DNA of 64,000 bases, taken from Rhizophagus irregularis (lineage: Eukaryota; Glomeromycota; Glomeromycetes; Glomerales; Glomeraceae). The stretch covers positions 186,001-250,000 of the forward strand of contig NC_089443.1 of assembly GCF_026210795.1 (NCBI RefSeq), written 5' to 3'. The stretch's first letter is position 1; every line of letters begins with the position of its first letter. A model generated the notes under the pieces. It ran no database searches. It worked only from the letters and a program-made list of their open reading frames with translations, and had not been told where the DNA came from. Shown here piece by piece: positions 32,379-44,168 of this stretch. The position numbers and the translations under genes are program-made.

Positions 32379-33726
32379 TTGACTGTACAACTGCGCCAGT
32401 TGATATTGAACCAACACCTACATGGAACGGAAAAAACTGTTCTAACTAGAATTGCATCAAGAGGGTGGATGCGGAGTCATATTCCTCCTAATGCTCCTTA
32501 CGTAAAAAATTTTGGCGAAAAATTTGGTAAAGCATTTGGAAAAGCTCTCAATTTTAAATTTGAGGAAAATATTTTCTTTTCAGCACAACTAGTGAAGAAA
32601 ATATTCAGTGATACCAGCCATGAATTGATCATTACTGTCATGATTGTTCTTAAAACAAAACTTTGACCCAATTTTTCTTTCATAGATAAGGGTTCCGAGG
32701 ATCCCAAGTGGATAAGAGCCTTGGAAGCCTTCAAGCGTGCTTCTGCTGTGTATAAAAAAAGAATCTGTGTCATCAACCTCCTGTCACTGTTTATGACAAT
32801 ATTAGCCATCATATAGATCCGGGAATTCTTGATTTTCTCCAGGATGATGCAAAGAAAAGTGCCGATGGACGAAATTACCTTACTGTATTTGTCTGAGTGA
32901 AGGTTCGGTGCCTAGAAGAATGGACTGCAAGTATGACATTATTTTTTTTGTACTTCTGAAAATAGTATTACTTATAGAACGTGATTCTTATTTTAGCTCG
33001 TAGTGCTTGGTCACATGCAAAAGCTGTAATTGATCTTAGCGGGGAAGAATCAATGAAGTATCTAACTGAGAAGCGCAAGATCAATAAAGTAGATACAAAA
33101 AGATATATGAATTGGTTGGTTCTCTTTTCCTTTTAAAGATTTTCGTAGTTCGAAAGAACAACAAGATCTGCTGCGCCACAAAGAAAACATATCAAACATG
33201 GTTTTTTTTAACGCTACACGACAGGTTAACTTTTGATCTAACTCATCATTACGTTGGATGAATCCTAAACAGGACGCATTATAGATCTGGGGGACGTGGC
33301 GGATGATTTTCTGGCCAAAAAACCCTTTGAAGGTAGGAATTAGCTTCTTCATTTTATCAATCAAATTTATGCAATTCTGTTTAGGACTAAATGCTTGACT
33401 CTTATTTTCCTATAGATATTAAGGGTCAAATATTAGCTAAAGTCCAGAAGAAATTTGAATCATCAGCAGAACTCCTTCAAGATCAAACACATCATGAAGC
33501 AGGAAAAAGTGTAATTGATGCTTTGTTGAAATCTAAAGAGATCAATACTGACGTATTTAGAAAATTTTCAAGGATGCTAAGAAATATAGTGAAGTTTTAA
33601 AAGCTAATATGTTTGCATATCATTCATCAAAAGGTACCGGTACCATAACTTTTCAGTCAAAATCAATAGAAGCTTATATTCAAGAAAACTCCAGTATATT
33701 CACTAAGTTATTTTTTAGAAAAATAT
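32379..33726 (+). pseudogene. Unassigned multi-exon gene, decayed
   Basis: Coding-like pieces in order: TRIASRGWMRSHIPPNAPYV and FGEKFGKAFGKALNFKFEEN (32379-32666); DKGSEDPKWIRALEAFKRAS (about 32685-32800, after a TTCATAG acceptor); RSAWSHAKAVIDLSGEESMK (about 33000-33110); and YFPIDIKGQILAKVQKKFES (33391-33600), which slips frame into KKYSEVLKANMFAYHSSKGT and ends at about 33726. GTAAGT-poor boundaries and several stops and slips argue for decay. Composition is less AT-rich than the flanks. I do not recognise the family. The final part is K/S-rich and helical. Confidence 0.42.
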
Positions 33727-33844
33727 AGAATTTAACTTTATGAAATAACATATGTACACTTAATGTAATTAATGTTTTTTATTAAATAAAAATCACACGC
33801 AATTGCACATTAAAAAATTAAGAGTCATTGATTCAGAAGTGAAT

Positions 33845-34205
33845 AGAAGCAAGTGAAATATATGATGCTATCAAGGAGGGGGAGAGTACGCGAGTCCCAG
33901 CATAAAGTTATTTCACATTTCTTGTAAATTTCTACGGCTAATGTGTTTTTATTACTATTATTGCTAATTACAAGATTCTCATCCCTACAATCTTTTTCTA
34001 CACTAGATTTTTGAAATAAAAATTCTACAAATATCTACATATATCGATATCACTTCCATCCACACGGGCCATATAAAGTATTAAGCTCTTCGAGAGAACT
34101 TCAAGTAATTTCGAAACTATCGCTATAGCATAAATCGGGGATTAGCAACTGAGGTAAAAAAAAAATAAGCAATACAATATTGCCGATTCACTCTTACCAC
34201 TACGA
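33845..34205. repeat. Dispersed repeat, copy B (other copy 9200-9580)
   Basis: Same order of conserved blocks as copy A, beginning AAGTGAAATATATGATGCTA and ending near GATTCACTCTTACCACTAC. Follows the decayed gene at 32.4-33.7 kb, so it may be that family's 3' end. Confidence 0.65.
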
Positions 34206-36048
34206 TTCATTTTTACAGTATTGCATTCTGCCTTATATTCATGAAATAATTTGTTGCTTAATGTGTTAAGATATTTTGATCATTTATCGCAAGTACGATA
34301 CTGCGCCAAACATGACGGATCTTGTGATTAAAATCAGGTGAAATTTGAAATAACACTGCGCCGATGAGGCACATGTTAATGATGATCACGATTTTCTCAG
34401 CAATCAAATGTGTTAAAAAGAATCAAGAATGGTAATATATCCGCTATGACTTTGTACTGTACATCTATAAAGCCGGAAAAATGATTAGCATCATGATGAT
34501 GTTCTGCTGAGAAATAAATCATCGTACCTTGTTATTACATTTCGGAATAGACTCGTTTGATTGATTGCTGGTATTGATGATGAGAATACAGTAAGTTTGA
34601 ATATTTCGCTTTATTGTTTGCTTATAATTTGCGCAAGGCAGATAAAAGGATTTAATAATCACCTCACCTTCTTTTTTGATTTCCAGAAGTCCAAGAATCG
34701 AATTTGGATTAAATCTTTGATGACATCACGGAAATCAGATCGACGGATTCGCATAAAGACGTAATAATAAGCCTTGATCGCTAACCACATGGATCATGCC
34801 TCCCTTGGATCAACAAAGGGGTCTTTTTTTATTATTATTATTACATGAGTATCTGCGGGAAAGTTCGAGAATATTACGCGTCTACAAGATGTTACGGTTA
34901 ATTTTTTCTTACGTCGCACAGCAATCATCTCAGAAATAATTTTCCTGAATATTATACTGCGCATTTATTGGGATGCAAATACAATCCCTCAATCCTCACA
35001 ACCATACTATGCGGAATATTATCATGTAAATATATTGTGCTTAATGCATCTTTACTTTATTGATTGTAAATAAAAAAATACATATCGGATCAAACCGTGA
35101 TACAGCTTCGCTTAATACAATGATACATGATACATGATGAAGTCTTATTACGTCTATTCTATCCACCTCACGATACTCGCTATGTTCATTGTACCATCAT
35201 CCTAACCTAATATTCCGTTTCATTTGTTTGCATTCGTGATTAGTAACGAGATCCTTGGAATGGAAACTAGGTATTAGTCCTGATGACAAAAAAAAGTGCT
35301 AAAATCTTATGTCGAACAGTCCTATCCCCTTGATCTATTGTTTTGCAAAAAAATCTTTAGTCTGATAATTTTAAACGGAGTGAATAGATATCGGTAATGC
35401 GCATTTCAGGTGATCAATTTCACATGATCTATTTCGTCCTATGCTATGATCGCGAACTTAACTATCGCAATATTCCATTCCATTTCTATGCCATTCGCCA
35501 TGCAATCCATAATTCCCATGTTTTCTATCGCAAATAGGGCACCACGGCTGAGCAAATGCAAAATTATAATTATTAATCCCTCTAATCCCGCTGAAACTAT
35601 TTCGGAATTTCAAGTATGTAAAACATTCTAAGACGGATTTGAAAAGTGATGGGCTTGAAATCAGATGCTTGAGATTTTGCTGACACTATCACGACTTTTG
35701 TTAATTGCTATGGCTCATACTATCCAGTTTCTTTTTTATATTTTTTGTATAAATGGAATAAATCTTATCTGTAATTTAATCCAGGTATTATTCCAGGTAT
35801 TCGGGAGTTATATTTTATCGGTCTTAGACAAAAAATATTCCCGTGACAATGGCTTTAATATACGAGAGCCGTCCAAATCCTGACGTTCACAATCCCGACA
35901 ACTCATTATCTCAACACTTATTAACATACTATTTTTTTAAAAAAATTTTATATTATTACTTTTTTTATAGCTTTAACTTCGTAATGAATTCTCAAATTCA
36001 TTTACAACTCATTTGAAACTCGCAATTCCAACAGCGCAATTAATTTAG
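34206..36048. other. Intergenic with one possible small spliced fragment
   Basis: At 34587-34690 a GTAAGT donor (after GATGAGAATACA) and a TTTGATTTCCAG acceptor bracket a plausible intron of about 100 nt, followed by KSKNRIWIKSLMTSRKSDRR ending at 34764. The rest is moderately GC-richer than the flanks but without a convincing frame; 35446-35883 frames look like chance. Confidence 0.35.
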
Positions 36049-36492
36049 AGCTCCGTACGGGTCGGGTTGGGTCGGGTAATTGACTAGACCCGCCCAAGAT
36101 GGGTCATGGACTGACCCGAAAGTTATTAAGAAAAATGTTTCGGCATTTTTCTTGAAATTTTACATATATTCAAATTATTAAGAAAAAAACGTTAAAAAAA
36201 AACGATAGGAAACGTTTTTTAATAAATATTCAAGCGAAACGTTTTTTTATTAAATCATCTACCAAATAAACGTTTCGCAACGTTGTTTATTAAATTTTCA
36301 AAAAAAAAGCGTTGCGAAACGTGTTTTTTTAATTGAATTATTATAAAAACGGTTTCGCACCGTTTTTTATTAAACTTTTAGGGTGAATTTTTCTTAAGCG
36401 TTGACCCAAATGTATGTCGGGTCAACGACTGACCCGACCTGAGGTCGGGCCATGAATTTGATGACCCGACGGGTCAGATTCGTAGCCTGTCA
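36049..36492. mobile_element. Possible decayed hAT-like MITE with GGGTCGGG words
   Basis: The left part carries GGGTCGGGTTGGGTCGGGTA and CTAGACCCG; the right part carries CTGACCCGACCTGAGGTCGGG and GACCCGACGGGTCAG, in inverted arrangement. The ends TAGAGCTCCG and CAGGCTACGA (reverse complement) fit the hAT end pattern, but no matching 8-bp duplication is visible. The interior has alternating AAACGTTTTT-type palindromes. Confidence 0.5.
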
Positions 36493-37244
36493 ATTCGAAC
36501 GATAATTGGATATTTTGGTAAGATAGTAAAATTTCTTGTACAATGAGTTTGACATTTCTATTTTTATTTATACTTAATATTAAATATTAAAGAAGTAATT
36601 AATTATATTGCTGAAGCATGTTATTGTAAATACATTTAAAATTTACAATTTTGTTCTCAAATTTTATATGTTCACAGTGTTCGTTCTACAAAACAATCGA
36701 CATACACATTTTTGAAATCAGCAATATTAGTTGTACATACTGCATGACCACTTTTGTCTGAATTGAAATTAAATTCTAGTGGAATAAAACTGAATAAGAA
36801 TTTATAATAGAATTTGATAAAAACGTTTATATTCAAAGAGTTAGACGTCTTTTGTCTCGTATAATGAAAGTAATACGTACTACGTAAATAATTAATTTCT
36901 AGTAGATCGTTTCATAAACAACCCGTAATGTTATTAAGGGGTAAAATTTCAAATGGTTTAATTTTAGTATAACACCGATATTTTCATATCCCGTAAATCT
37001 CATAAATTCTTTTCCAAATAGGACTCTTTAAAGGATAAATAGGTCGATAATACACGTTATTAAATAGTACTAATAATAATATTCCAAATTTAATTAGTAC
37101 AAAATCAATTCGTTTAATATTTAATATGATAATCTTAATTTCTTTATGCCTAAATCCGAATTTTTTGATAAAATATATATTAACCAGAGAAACTGCAGTT
37201 CTCACAGTTATTCATTTTTAATTCGGGATTTCAACTCATCAATC
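36493..37244. other. Intergenic, upstream of the secreted-protein gene
   Basis: AT-rich; no gene supported. A minus-strand frame at 36984-37205 looks like chance. Confidence 0.4.
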
Positions 37245-37869
37245 ATGAAATATATCGTGGTTATTATTGTATTATTTCTTATATTTCACAAAACCTTTGC
37301 TTGGGAATATAAAGGAGATTGTACAGGTAAGTTATCTAAAACCAAATTTATTTATTTGTCCAAGATAGCGTGATGTTATTAAACCATCTTTTCTTTATTT
37401 TGTAATGAAAGATATTGACATCACGTACATAGAATTTACACAAAAAAATCAGGTCACAGTAACCGTACATGGTCCGTCAAAATATGAAAATCCTGAACAT
37501 GCACCTTGTTGTTTGCAACAAGGGCCAATGATCATTGGCGATTATAAATTTTATAACCCTGCCTCAACTAACCCAACTGACCTGATTTCTACTGTTTGGG
37601 ATGGCCGTCAATGGGTAAATGGGTACTCTGAGGATAAATCCGCAAATATATATGATTGTTTAAGTGGGAGTTTTGATTGTAATACACTTTATGAAGGAGA
37701 AGTTGATTACACACGTTCTGACAATTTTGATTCCTCAAAATTTCCCCCTCCGACTGGTTTAGTCTTATTGCAAATGAAAGTATATGCTTATTGTCACTAT
37801 GAAAGGCGTACGACTTGCGAGAGGGGTTGCATACTAACCAGTTACGTAATATATAATCCACCAAACTAG
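37245..37869 (+). CDS. Small secreted protein, 179 aa, effector candidate
   Basis: Two exons, 37245-37326 and 37412-37869, join in phase across an 85-nt intron (GTAAGT donor, ATGAAAG acceptor). Residues 1-19 form a clear signal peptide: MKYIVVIIVLFLIFHKTFA, short basic start, hydrophobic core, likely cleavage after TFA before WEY. The mature protein has eight cysteines (in GDC, HAPCC, YDC, FDC, AYC, TTC and RGC) and is otherwise polar with V/T strands (TYIEFTQKNQVTVTVHGPSK), suggesting a disulfide-stabilised beta fold outside the cell. No transmembrane segment or known catalytic motif. The upstream in-frame ATG at 37146 would hide the signal peptide, so I chose 37245. The family is not recognised; small secreted cysteine-containing proteins are the usual effector candidates of AM fungi, but a cell-wall role is equally possible. 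Confidence 0.78.
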
Positions 37870-38240
37870 TAAATGAATTCTTTTATTTTTGTAATTTGTC
37901 TTGACTCATAATATGTGCAAATGTTAAAAATTTCATTAGTAAATCTTCTAACTTCTTTGCAGAAACCTCTGGTTTTCACAAAATATGTTAGACATAATCA
38001 CTACATGTTATCAACAGATGGTATATATATATTCTACATATTTTAATATACGCAATATGTTTATAATATTAATAAAATAATGTTATAATATTTTTAATAT
38101 ATGTTGAAATTTAAACTTAAACTAATATAATGTAGTAAATATTTTTGTAATATGAATAAAATAATTTTACAATATTTTCGAAACATGTACTTAAACTAAT
38201 GATATAGTGAACATTTTGAATACGTTGTTAATATATTTCA
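37870..38240. other. AT-rich 3' flank
   Basis: AATATGTTTATAATATT-type words repeat loosely; no gene. Confidence 0.4.
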
Positions 38241-38247
38241 AATTTGC

Positions 38248-38422
38248 TGTTGATATATGTTTGAATACTGTTGTTGAAATATGAATAATATATTTTGAAT
38301 ACTGTTGTTGAAATATGAATAATATATTTTGAATATGTTGTTGAAATATGAATAATATATTTTGAATATGTTGTTGATATATGAATAATATATTTTGAAT
38401 ATGTTGTTGATATATGAATAAG
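38248..38422. repeat. Minisatellite, about 5 copies of a 33-34 bp unit
   Basis: Units GTTGTTGAAATATGAATAAT followed by ATATTTTGAATA(C), the last two with GATATATG. The minus-strand frame across it reflects the repeat, not a gene. Confidence 0.88.
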
Positions 38423-38439
38423 CTAATGCTTCTAGCATG

Positions 38440-40320
38440 TGACTATTATGTGACTATAGGGTCGATCGCTAGGTGCATTATTTTTCGTCTCGAATAATTT
38501 TTAAAATTTTTTTTTTAATTTTAAATAATACGATTTTTTTTTTTAAAAAAAATGTAATAGTTTATTCTTTTATTCAACTTGATGATATAGCAATGATTTT
38601 TTATTGATCCACAAATTTACCTAATGTTAAAAAGTAAAATTTTGATTAGCTTTGCCATTTATCATAACACTAATTTATTAAAATATTAAAATGCATTAGA
38701 ATAATATAATAAGACACTCGTTATTGTTAATTTATTGTTATATACTATGCATTTAAATTTAAATAGTATAATTGTGCAATTAAACATAACAATATTGACA
38801 TATACTATATATAGTTTAAGAATCATAAACTTCGTAGCCACGCTCAATTAAGGCAATGTATTACTAGACCTACACTAAAGATTACTTTAGCAAGGCTTTC
38901 TTTGTGAATTAAAAGAAATTTCATACACTTTGCCAGCTGGTGGGATAGCTTATGACCTCTAACCTCAAGTCTGTTTAATAAATCTGGAATGTTTGCATCA
39001 CTAATAAAAAGTATAGTATCATCTTAGAAGTTAAAACTCTATCACTAACCAAAAATTTTAGACCGAAAAAAAGACTTTGGAGAATTCTATCATAGAGTTT
39101 TTCAATATTTTGACGCCACCAACTGGTTTCGCGCTCCTTCAGCTATCTATAGATATGTTTTTTAATGAAAAGAACTGTTTTGATTCATGGGAGTCTCAAT
39201 AATATACGAACTAAAAGATAGTTGAAAGGGACTTAGGTTTGGCATAAGAGTAAATAAACATGGGTTGGAAATGGTGAAACTTTAGTCAACTCTAAAACTT
39301 TACTTTTTACTTTTAGAGTTGCTTTTCTCTGGTTTGTAATCAAGTCTTTGAATATTATCAGTTGTTTGATCTATTTGGAAGTATAAATGAGATGGGATGT
39401 CAACTGACACAGGCTGAGAAAACAAAGAAAGTTCACTTTTCAGTAGCCTTTGGATGGAGCCTTTGTTTTTTGCTCTTTGGAATTTCACTTTCGTGGGAAT
39501 TTTTTCGTCACCATTAGTTCTTGTTTGCCACAGCAAAGTGTTTAGCATGCGGATGAAACACAGATAGATTTCTTTGGCATTGGCGCAAAGGTCAGCCCTC
39601 ACCAACAAACTGTGGCAAGTCGGCAATTCACATGTACAGATGGATGATAATCTTGGGAGAAACAAATTTTGAGATTGCTGGTTTCTTTGAAACAGTGGAT
39701 TGGAAATAAGAGTGAGAATTAGAATTTTTTTTTGTGGATTTTACAAGCTGATGGACCGGAGGATCACCTAGCTGACGGATCAAAGGTAGTAGGCCAACGT
39801 GTAGCAAGATGATTCATTAAAGGTACGGACGAAAGCCAGCTGGAAGGAGAAGATTACGAAGAAAATTAAGAGTGAGGAAGAGAAAAGTTTTACACGACAC
39901 ATTTCCAACAATCAAAGTAACGTGATTGCACGTAAAAATTTTTGATAATAAAGGTGAAATGTGTTGGCTTGGATTTTCGTTTAGATTTTTGGATTTTTGG
40001 ACTGAACTAATGTCGACTGCTTTTAGCTTAGCGTTCACTTGGGAGTTTTTTAGTTTGGTTTAAATCTTCAAGAATCTGGTTACAGGAAATGAATTACTGT
40101 AGGAAAAGATGGGCTAACGTGCTAGGCAAGATGAGACCTAAAGGGCGTTGTTTAGTTTTTAGTTCATTTTTCCATTATGTACAGTAGTTTAGTTAGGCCT
40201 TGAGTTATTTTTCTTTTTTGGTTGTGTTTTTTTAGGCTCCATCATGGTTTTTTATTTGGTTGTATTGTTCTTAACCAGGTATATGGTATAGGTTGGTATG
40301 AGTAAGTACGTTAGTCAGAA
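38440..40320. other. Possible decayed coding DNA on the minus strand, unassigned
   Basis: Minus-strand frames at 38870-39030 (DANIPDLLNRLEVRGHKLSH), 39300-39665 (a 121-codon frame with KVKFQRAKNKGSIQRLLKSE) and 39817-40038 are less AT-rich than surroundings and could be pieces of one old transposable element or gene. None shows a family motif I can name. 38440-38860 itself is empty. Confidence 0.28.
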
Positions 40321-40530
40321 TTGTTTTTTTATTATATAGGTCATGTTGCTATAGAGGCACTAAACCATTGGGATAGTGTTTCTAGGTATTTCAAATATTT
40401 AATGTACCCAGTACTAATAAATAAAGAAATGCGCTGCATCATTTTAAAAAAAAGATTGGGATGTCAACGGGTGCGATTGGTATGCTTTTGGATAGACTAT
40501 AAAGAGGATAAATTTGTTTTAGGGGTTTAT

Positions 40531-41089
40531 CATATGGGCTAATCCGACTCACCAACCAAATGTCACATGAGAATAAGTGTGACAATATCGAACCAATCGA
40601 ATTTAGTGTAACAAGCGAAAAAAAATCAAAAAAAATATTTTGAACGCTTCTTTTATGTAATAAAGCCATTATAAAATACCGTCAAAAATAAAGAATAACC
40701 CTTAAAAATATGCTGTTTATTATATAAATACATATAATATACAATAATTACAATAATTATTAAACAATAATGCCTAAAAAATAAAAATAAACCTATTAAT
40801 ATATTTTAAAAAAGTTTTACAGCGTAAACTGCTGTTTAAAATGCCTTAATAAACATAATAATGTGCAAAGAATGTTATAAAAATAGAGCACATTATACTA
40901 ACTTTAACATGTTACATATTTACAACATCCAATAGGAAAACGATTCCCGACGATTCCCCACCATATTGTTTTTTTGTAGAAAGCTTATCTAAGTTTATTT
41001 TATTTGCAGATCATCACAAATTTCATATATATTCCTCAATTATATCACCTGATTATTAATTAATGAAATGAGTCGGATCGGCCCATATG
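40531..41089. mobile_element. Possible 559-bp terminal-inverted-repeat element
   Basis: CATATGGGCTAATCCGACTC at 40531 pairs with the reverse complement of 41069-41089 (two mismatches in 21). TAT lies on both sides (40528-40530 and 41090-41092), a possible 3-bp duplication as in PIF/Harbinger, but AT-richness makes this weak. No coding capacity inside. Confidence 0.5.
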
Positions 41090-41400
41090 TATAGTTAGTT
41101 TAGTATGGATATACGCGCACTTCTACTAAAAAAAATAAAATAAAAAATAAATCTTTTATCGGAAAAAGGCTCATATTTATAATTACACGCATCACGTGAT
41201 TTAATATTACTTTAGAAAAAGTCTAGTTTAAAAAAGTATAAACCTTAAAAAAAGTCTAAAGTTTAAAAATAAGTTTAAATTTTTTTTGGCATAAACTTTT
41301 TTCGGTAAACTTTCCTCTCTCCTTTCCTCTCTTCTATAATTCCTCTTTCCCTCTTTTTATTTTTCCCCTATCTCACTCGTACTTTCCTTTCCCTCACTTT
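41090..41400. other. Pyrimidine-rich region before the micro-exon chain
   Basis: 41305-41420 is CT-rich (TTTCCTCTCTCCTTTCCTCT), typical of a promoter or transcript start in this genome. Confidence 0.4.
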
Positions 41401-42590
41401 TTTCTTTTTTTTCTAGGCGGATGTAAATTTTGGTATTCTTTGGATATTTTTGGACAAAGATTTTGGTAAGGAGGAATGTTTTGGCCAGTCTCTTTAATGT
41501 AACAATTATTAACGTTTGTTTCTTTTCTCTTTTAGGTAACTTTTTGGTTCTTTAGACATGGGATTTTGGTGAGTTTATTACTTTTTCTAAAAATTTCTTT
41601 ATTTTATCTTTTAAAAATGATTACTAATTTCATTTTTTTTTGGACGACCTGGACACATAGGAGAAATCGGCCTTGGTTTTTTTATATTTTAGACAAGTCT
41701 GGATGCGTAAGATAGATAAGTTTCGAAAAAGGAACTCAAAACTTTAAAAAAAAAACTTTTTTGCCATTTTTTTTCCTTTTTTGTAGAGAAATTCCAACTT
41801 GGAAAAACCGAATCTCAAATATTGTAAATAAGTAAGTCTTGAAAATAGGAATTCAAAATTTTTAAAGAAAAAAAAATTTCTAACATTTTTTTCCTTTTTT
41901 TGTCTTTTTTTTTTGTAGGAAAATCAGCGACGTGGACGCCGGATTTTCAAGTGAGTATCGAAAAAAAAATTTTGGAAAATTAATTAAAAAAGTTTTTATT
42001 AACCTTTTTTATTTCTTTTGTAGGACAGAACCCTTATGAAAAGATGTTTGATTACAGTAACATCTTTTATTTTGTTGTTTTCCTTTGACTTAATTATCAG
42101 AATTCTTAGTATGATAACTAGTAGGTTGAAGGTAAGCTTTTGGGAAAAAAATTTCGAAATGATAAAAAATTGATTAACATTTTTTTCTTTTTTAGTATAG
42201 GATGGATTTCACAAATGGATCGGATGGTGAGTTTCGAAATTTTGAAGTTAAATTATTTCGAAATTAAATTTTTTAAAGGAATATTAATATTTACTTTTCC
42301 TCTCTTTTTATAGGAAATGGATTTCTGGTTCTTGGGTGGATTGGATGGTAAGTTTTGATTTTAGAAACTTAATTTATTTAGCATTTTTTATTAATGAAAT
42401 GATACTAACATTTTATTTTATTTTATTTTACAGAAGCCTAAAGAATTACTACGGCGGTTTCAAAATTTTCCAATTACATTTGTTGATCACATTTCACGTT
42501 TATTCTTTATACACAATTGTAGGAATACATAGTACTGAGCATAATGAAGGAAATCGATGTTATATTTTATTATAATGTGGTATTGATATC
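41400..42590 (+). ncRNA. Chain of micro-exons, putative spliced non-coding transcript
   Basis: Successive clean GT-AG introns with T-rich acceptors: 41951-42023, 42132-42195, 42227-42313 and 42348-42433, plus earlier likely ones around 41466-41535 and 41569-41918. The exons between are tiny (41919-41950, 42024-42131, 42196-42226, 42314-42347), purine/G-rich and similar to each other (GGATTTTGG, ATGGATTTC, TTGGATTGGATG). The last exon, 42434-about 42575, ends in an AT tail. No continuous reading frame was found across the exons, although a short peptide cannot be excluded. A similar chain occurs at 52.4-52.7 kb. The splice grammar is what I see; transcription and non-coding status are inferred. 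Confidence 0.45.
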
Positions 42591-43238
42591 ATGGATAATA
42601 ATATTAAATTTTTTAATAGATGAGAGAAACATTTGCGCCATATATTGTATATATGTAAATAAATTTTTTATTATTTTAATAAATTGATTTATTATATTTC
42701 CAACATATTTTTAATATATAATGAAAACATCCCTATTACATATTTCCAACATATTTTTGATATATAATAAAAACATTCCTATTACATATTTTCATCATAT
42801 TTTTGATTGATGTTTAACATATTCTAAACATATTTTATTTTATATTTTTGACATATGCTTAACATATTTCTGTTATCGAGTTACAACAGAGTTAACAGAA
42901 ATACGTATGCAATATGGTGATCATATTTTAAAAATGTTTCTACCATATTTTTCAAAATCGATAGGTTTCAGCAAAGTTGTATATCATATGATCTATGGTC
43001 ATAATCTGATTCGTCGGATTTTAATTTTGAAAAAAAAAATTTTTTTTTTATCTAATTTATTTTGTATTTTTAATTTAATATACAGTACGAATTTAAATTT
43101 TAAGTTAAATAATAGTGATAGTTTTATAGAAAATCTGCGTTAAAGATGCATATTCCATTTTTTTAATGTACTGCTATTGCAAATAAATCTGCATTTTACG
43201 TATTTTTTACAAAAATGAGACAAAATTTTCAATTTAAT
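42591..43238. repeat. AT-rich DNA with a two-copy tandem repeat
   Basis: TTTCCAACATATTTTTRATA + TATAATRAAAACATYCCTATTACATA occurs twice in a row at about 42699-42795, then decays. 42907-43143 is a weak frame and not supported. Confidence 0.5.
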
Positions 43239-43560
43239 TCATTCAAATATATATTCACTCCCCATCTGACATAATGATTCTCTTAATTTATTAGACGGGA
43301 CAATATGTTCTGGTTGTTGTGAAGGTAAAAGAGAAAAATTACCAAGAATCATAGAATTTTGTTTAACCTGATCTTTTTTTGGGCGTCCTCGAGTAGCAGG
43401 ATGTGCTGTGCGTTTATAATTTGTTAAAAAGGCAAGAGTAAGAAAATATTTTTGACAGATAGAACAATAAAGACGTGAGTTCAATAGATGGACAATCAGC
43501 ATCATAGCCTGGTATTTTCAAAAGATCACAGTATTGAAGAATGTGAATAGGATTCAGGGA
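43239..43560 (-). pseudogene. Zinc-finger/AT-hook protein fragment
   Basis: The minus-strand frame contains SRLYCSICQKYFLTLAFLTN then YKRTAHPATRGRPKKDQ: a C2H2-like finger whose first histidine is lost (N-Y-K at the position), followed by an AT-hook core RGRPKK. Upstream, in another frame (about 43490-43560), IHILQYCDLLKIPGYDADCP looks like the preceding part of the same protein, so a frame slip is present near 43480-43500. Probable DNA-binding protein, maybe transposon-encoded; family not recognised. The end SEYIFE stop is at 43239. Confidence 0.42.
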
Positions 43561-43834
43561 TTGGAATCGATTCCCATAATTAGAATCGATTAATCACGAT
43601 TAATCATTTCGACTCTAAAATTCGATTTTTGATTCCGATTAATCATTTCTAATCGATTGTGCACCATTAAATTTGTGGCAGAGCAACTCTGATGATCACA
43701 AATTTAACATAAAGCCATTTTATTTATTTAGCTTTTATTCAAATGAGATGTTTTTGTATAGATCGGTAGTAACTCCGGCTAGGTTTATAATCCCGGCCAG
43801 AATTAACTTTGTAGTAAAATCGATTCCATCCCTA
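43555..43834. mobile_element. hAT-like MITE with AATCGATT/GATTAATC words, about 280 bp
   Basis: The left end CAGGGATTGGAATCGATT pairs with TAGGGATGGAATCGATT (reverse complement of the right end) with small differences. Subterminal GATTAATC / AATCGATT palindromes are repeated at 43570-43665. No convincing 8-bp duplication. Any frame within it is chance. Confidence 0.62.
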
Positions 43835-44168
43835 CTTTTAAGTGGGTTACATTTGTGGCATCCATTTTTTTAATAATTTATTCAGCTTTTAAATAATCGT
43901 TTTTGTTTCTACGCACCTGCGCAAAATGCAGGGATGTATATAAAATTTAAACTCTTATTACTTTACGCATGGTATAAATATTTAATATATTTATTAAAAA
44001 TTATGACAACGCGTATATTATATTGTGTGCACCCACTTATAAATTATATTAATTATATTGTAAAAAACTAACAAAAATAAATGTAATTTTTTTGTAAATA
44101 AAATTATCTTCGCAAATCACAATTACTACAAAATTGATAAAATAATTGAGTTCTGATCATTACTCTGA
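43835..44168. other. AT-rich intergenic DNA
   Basis: No gene seen. Confidence 0.4.

Noticed and set aside
35446..35883. Two hydrophobic small frames
   Set aside because: No conserved motif, no splice support, broken composition; probably chance.
36049..36492. 8-bp target duplication around the GGGTCGGG element
   Set aside because: Flanks AATTAATT and TCAATTCG do not match; the element is kept only as tentative.
43673..43873. 66-codon frame at 43673
   Set aside because: Lies mostly within the hAT-like MITE.
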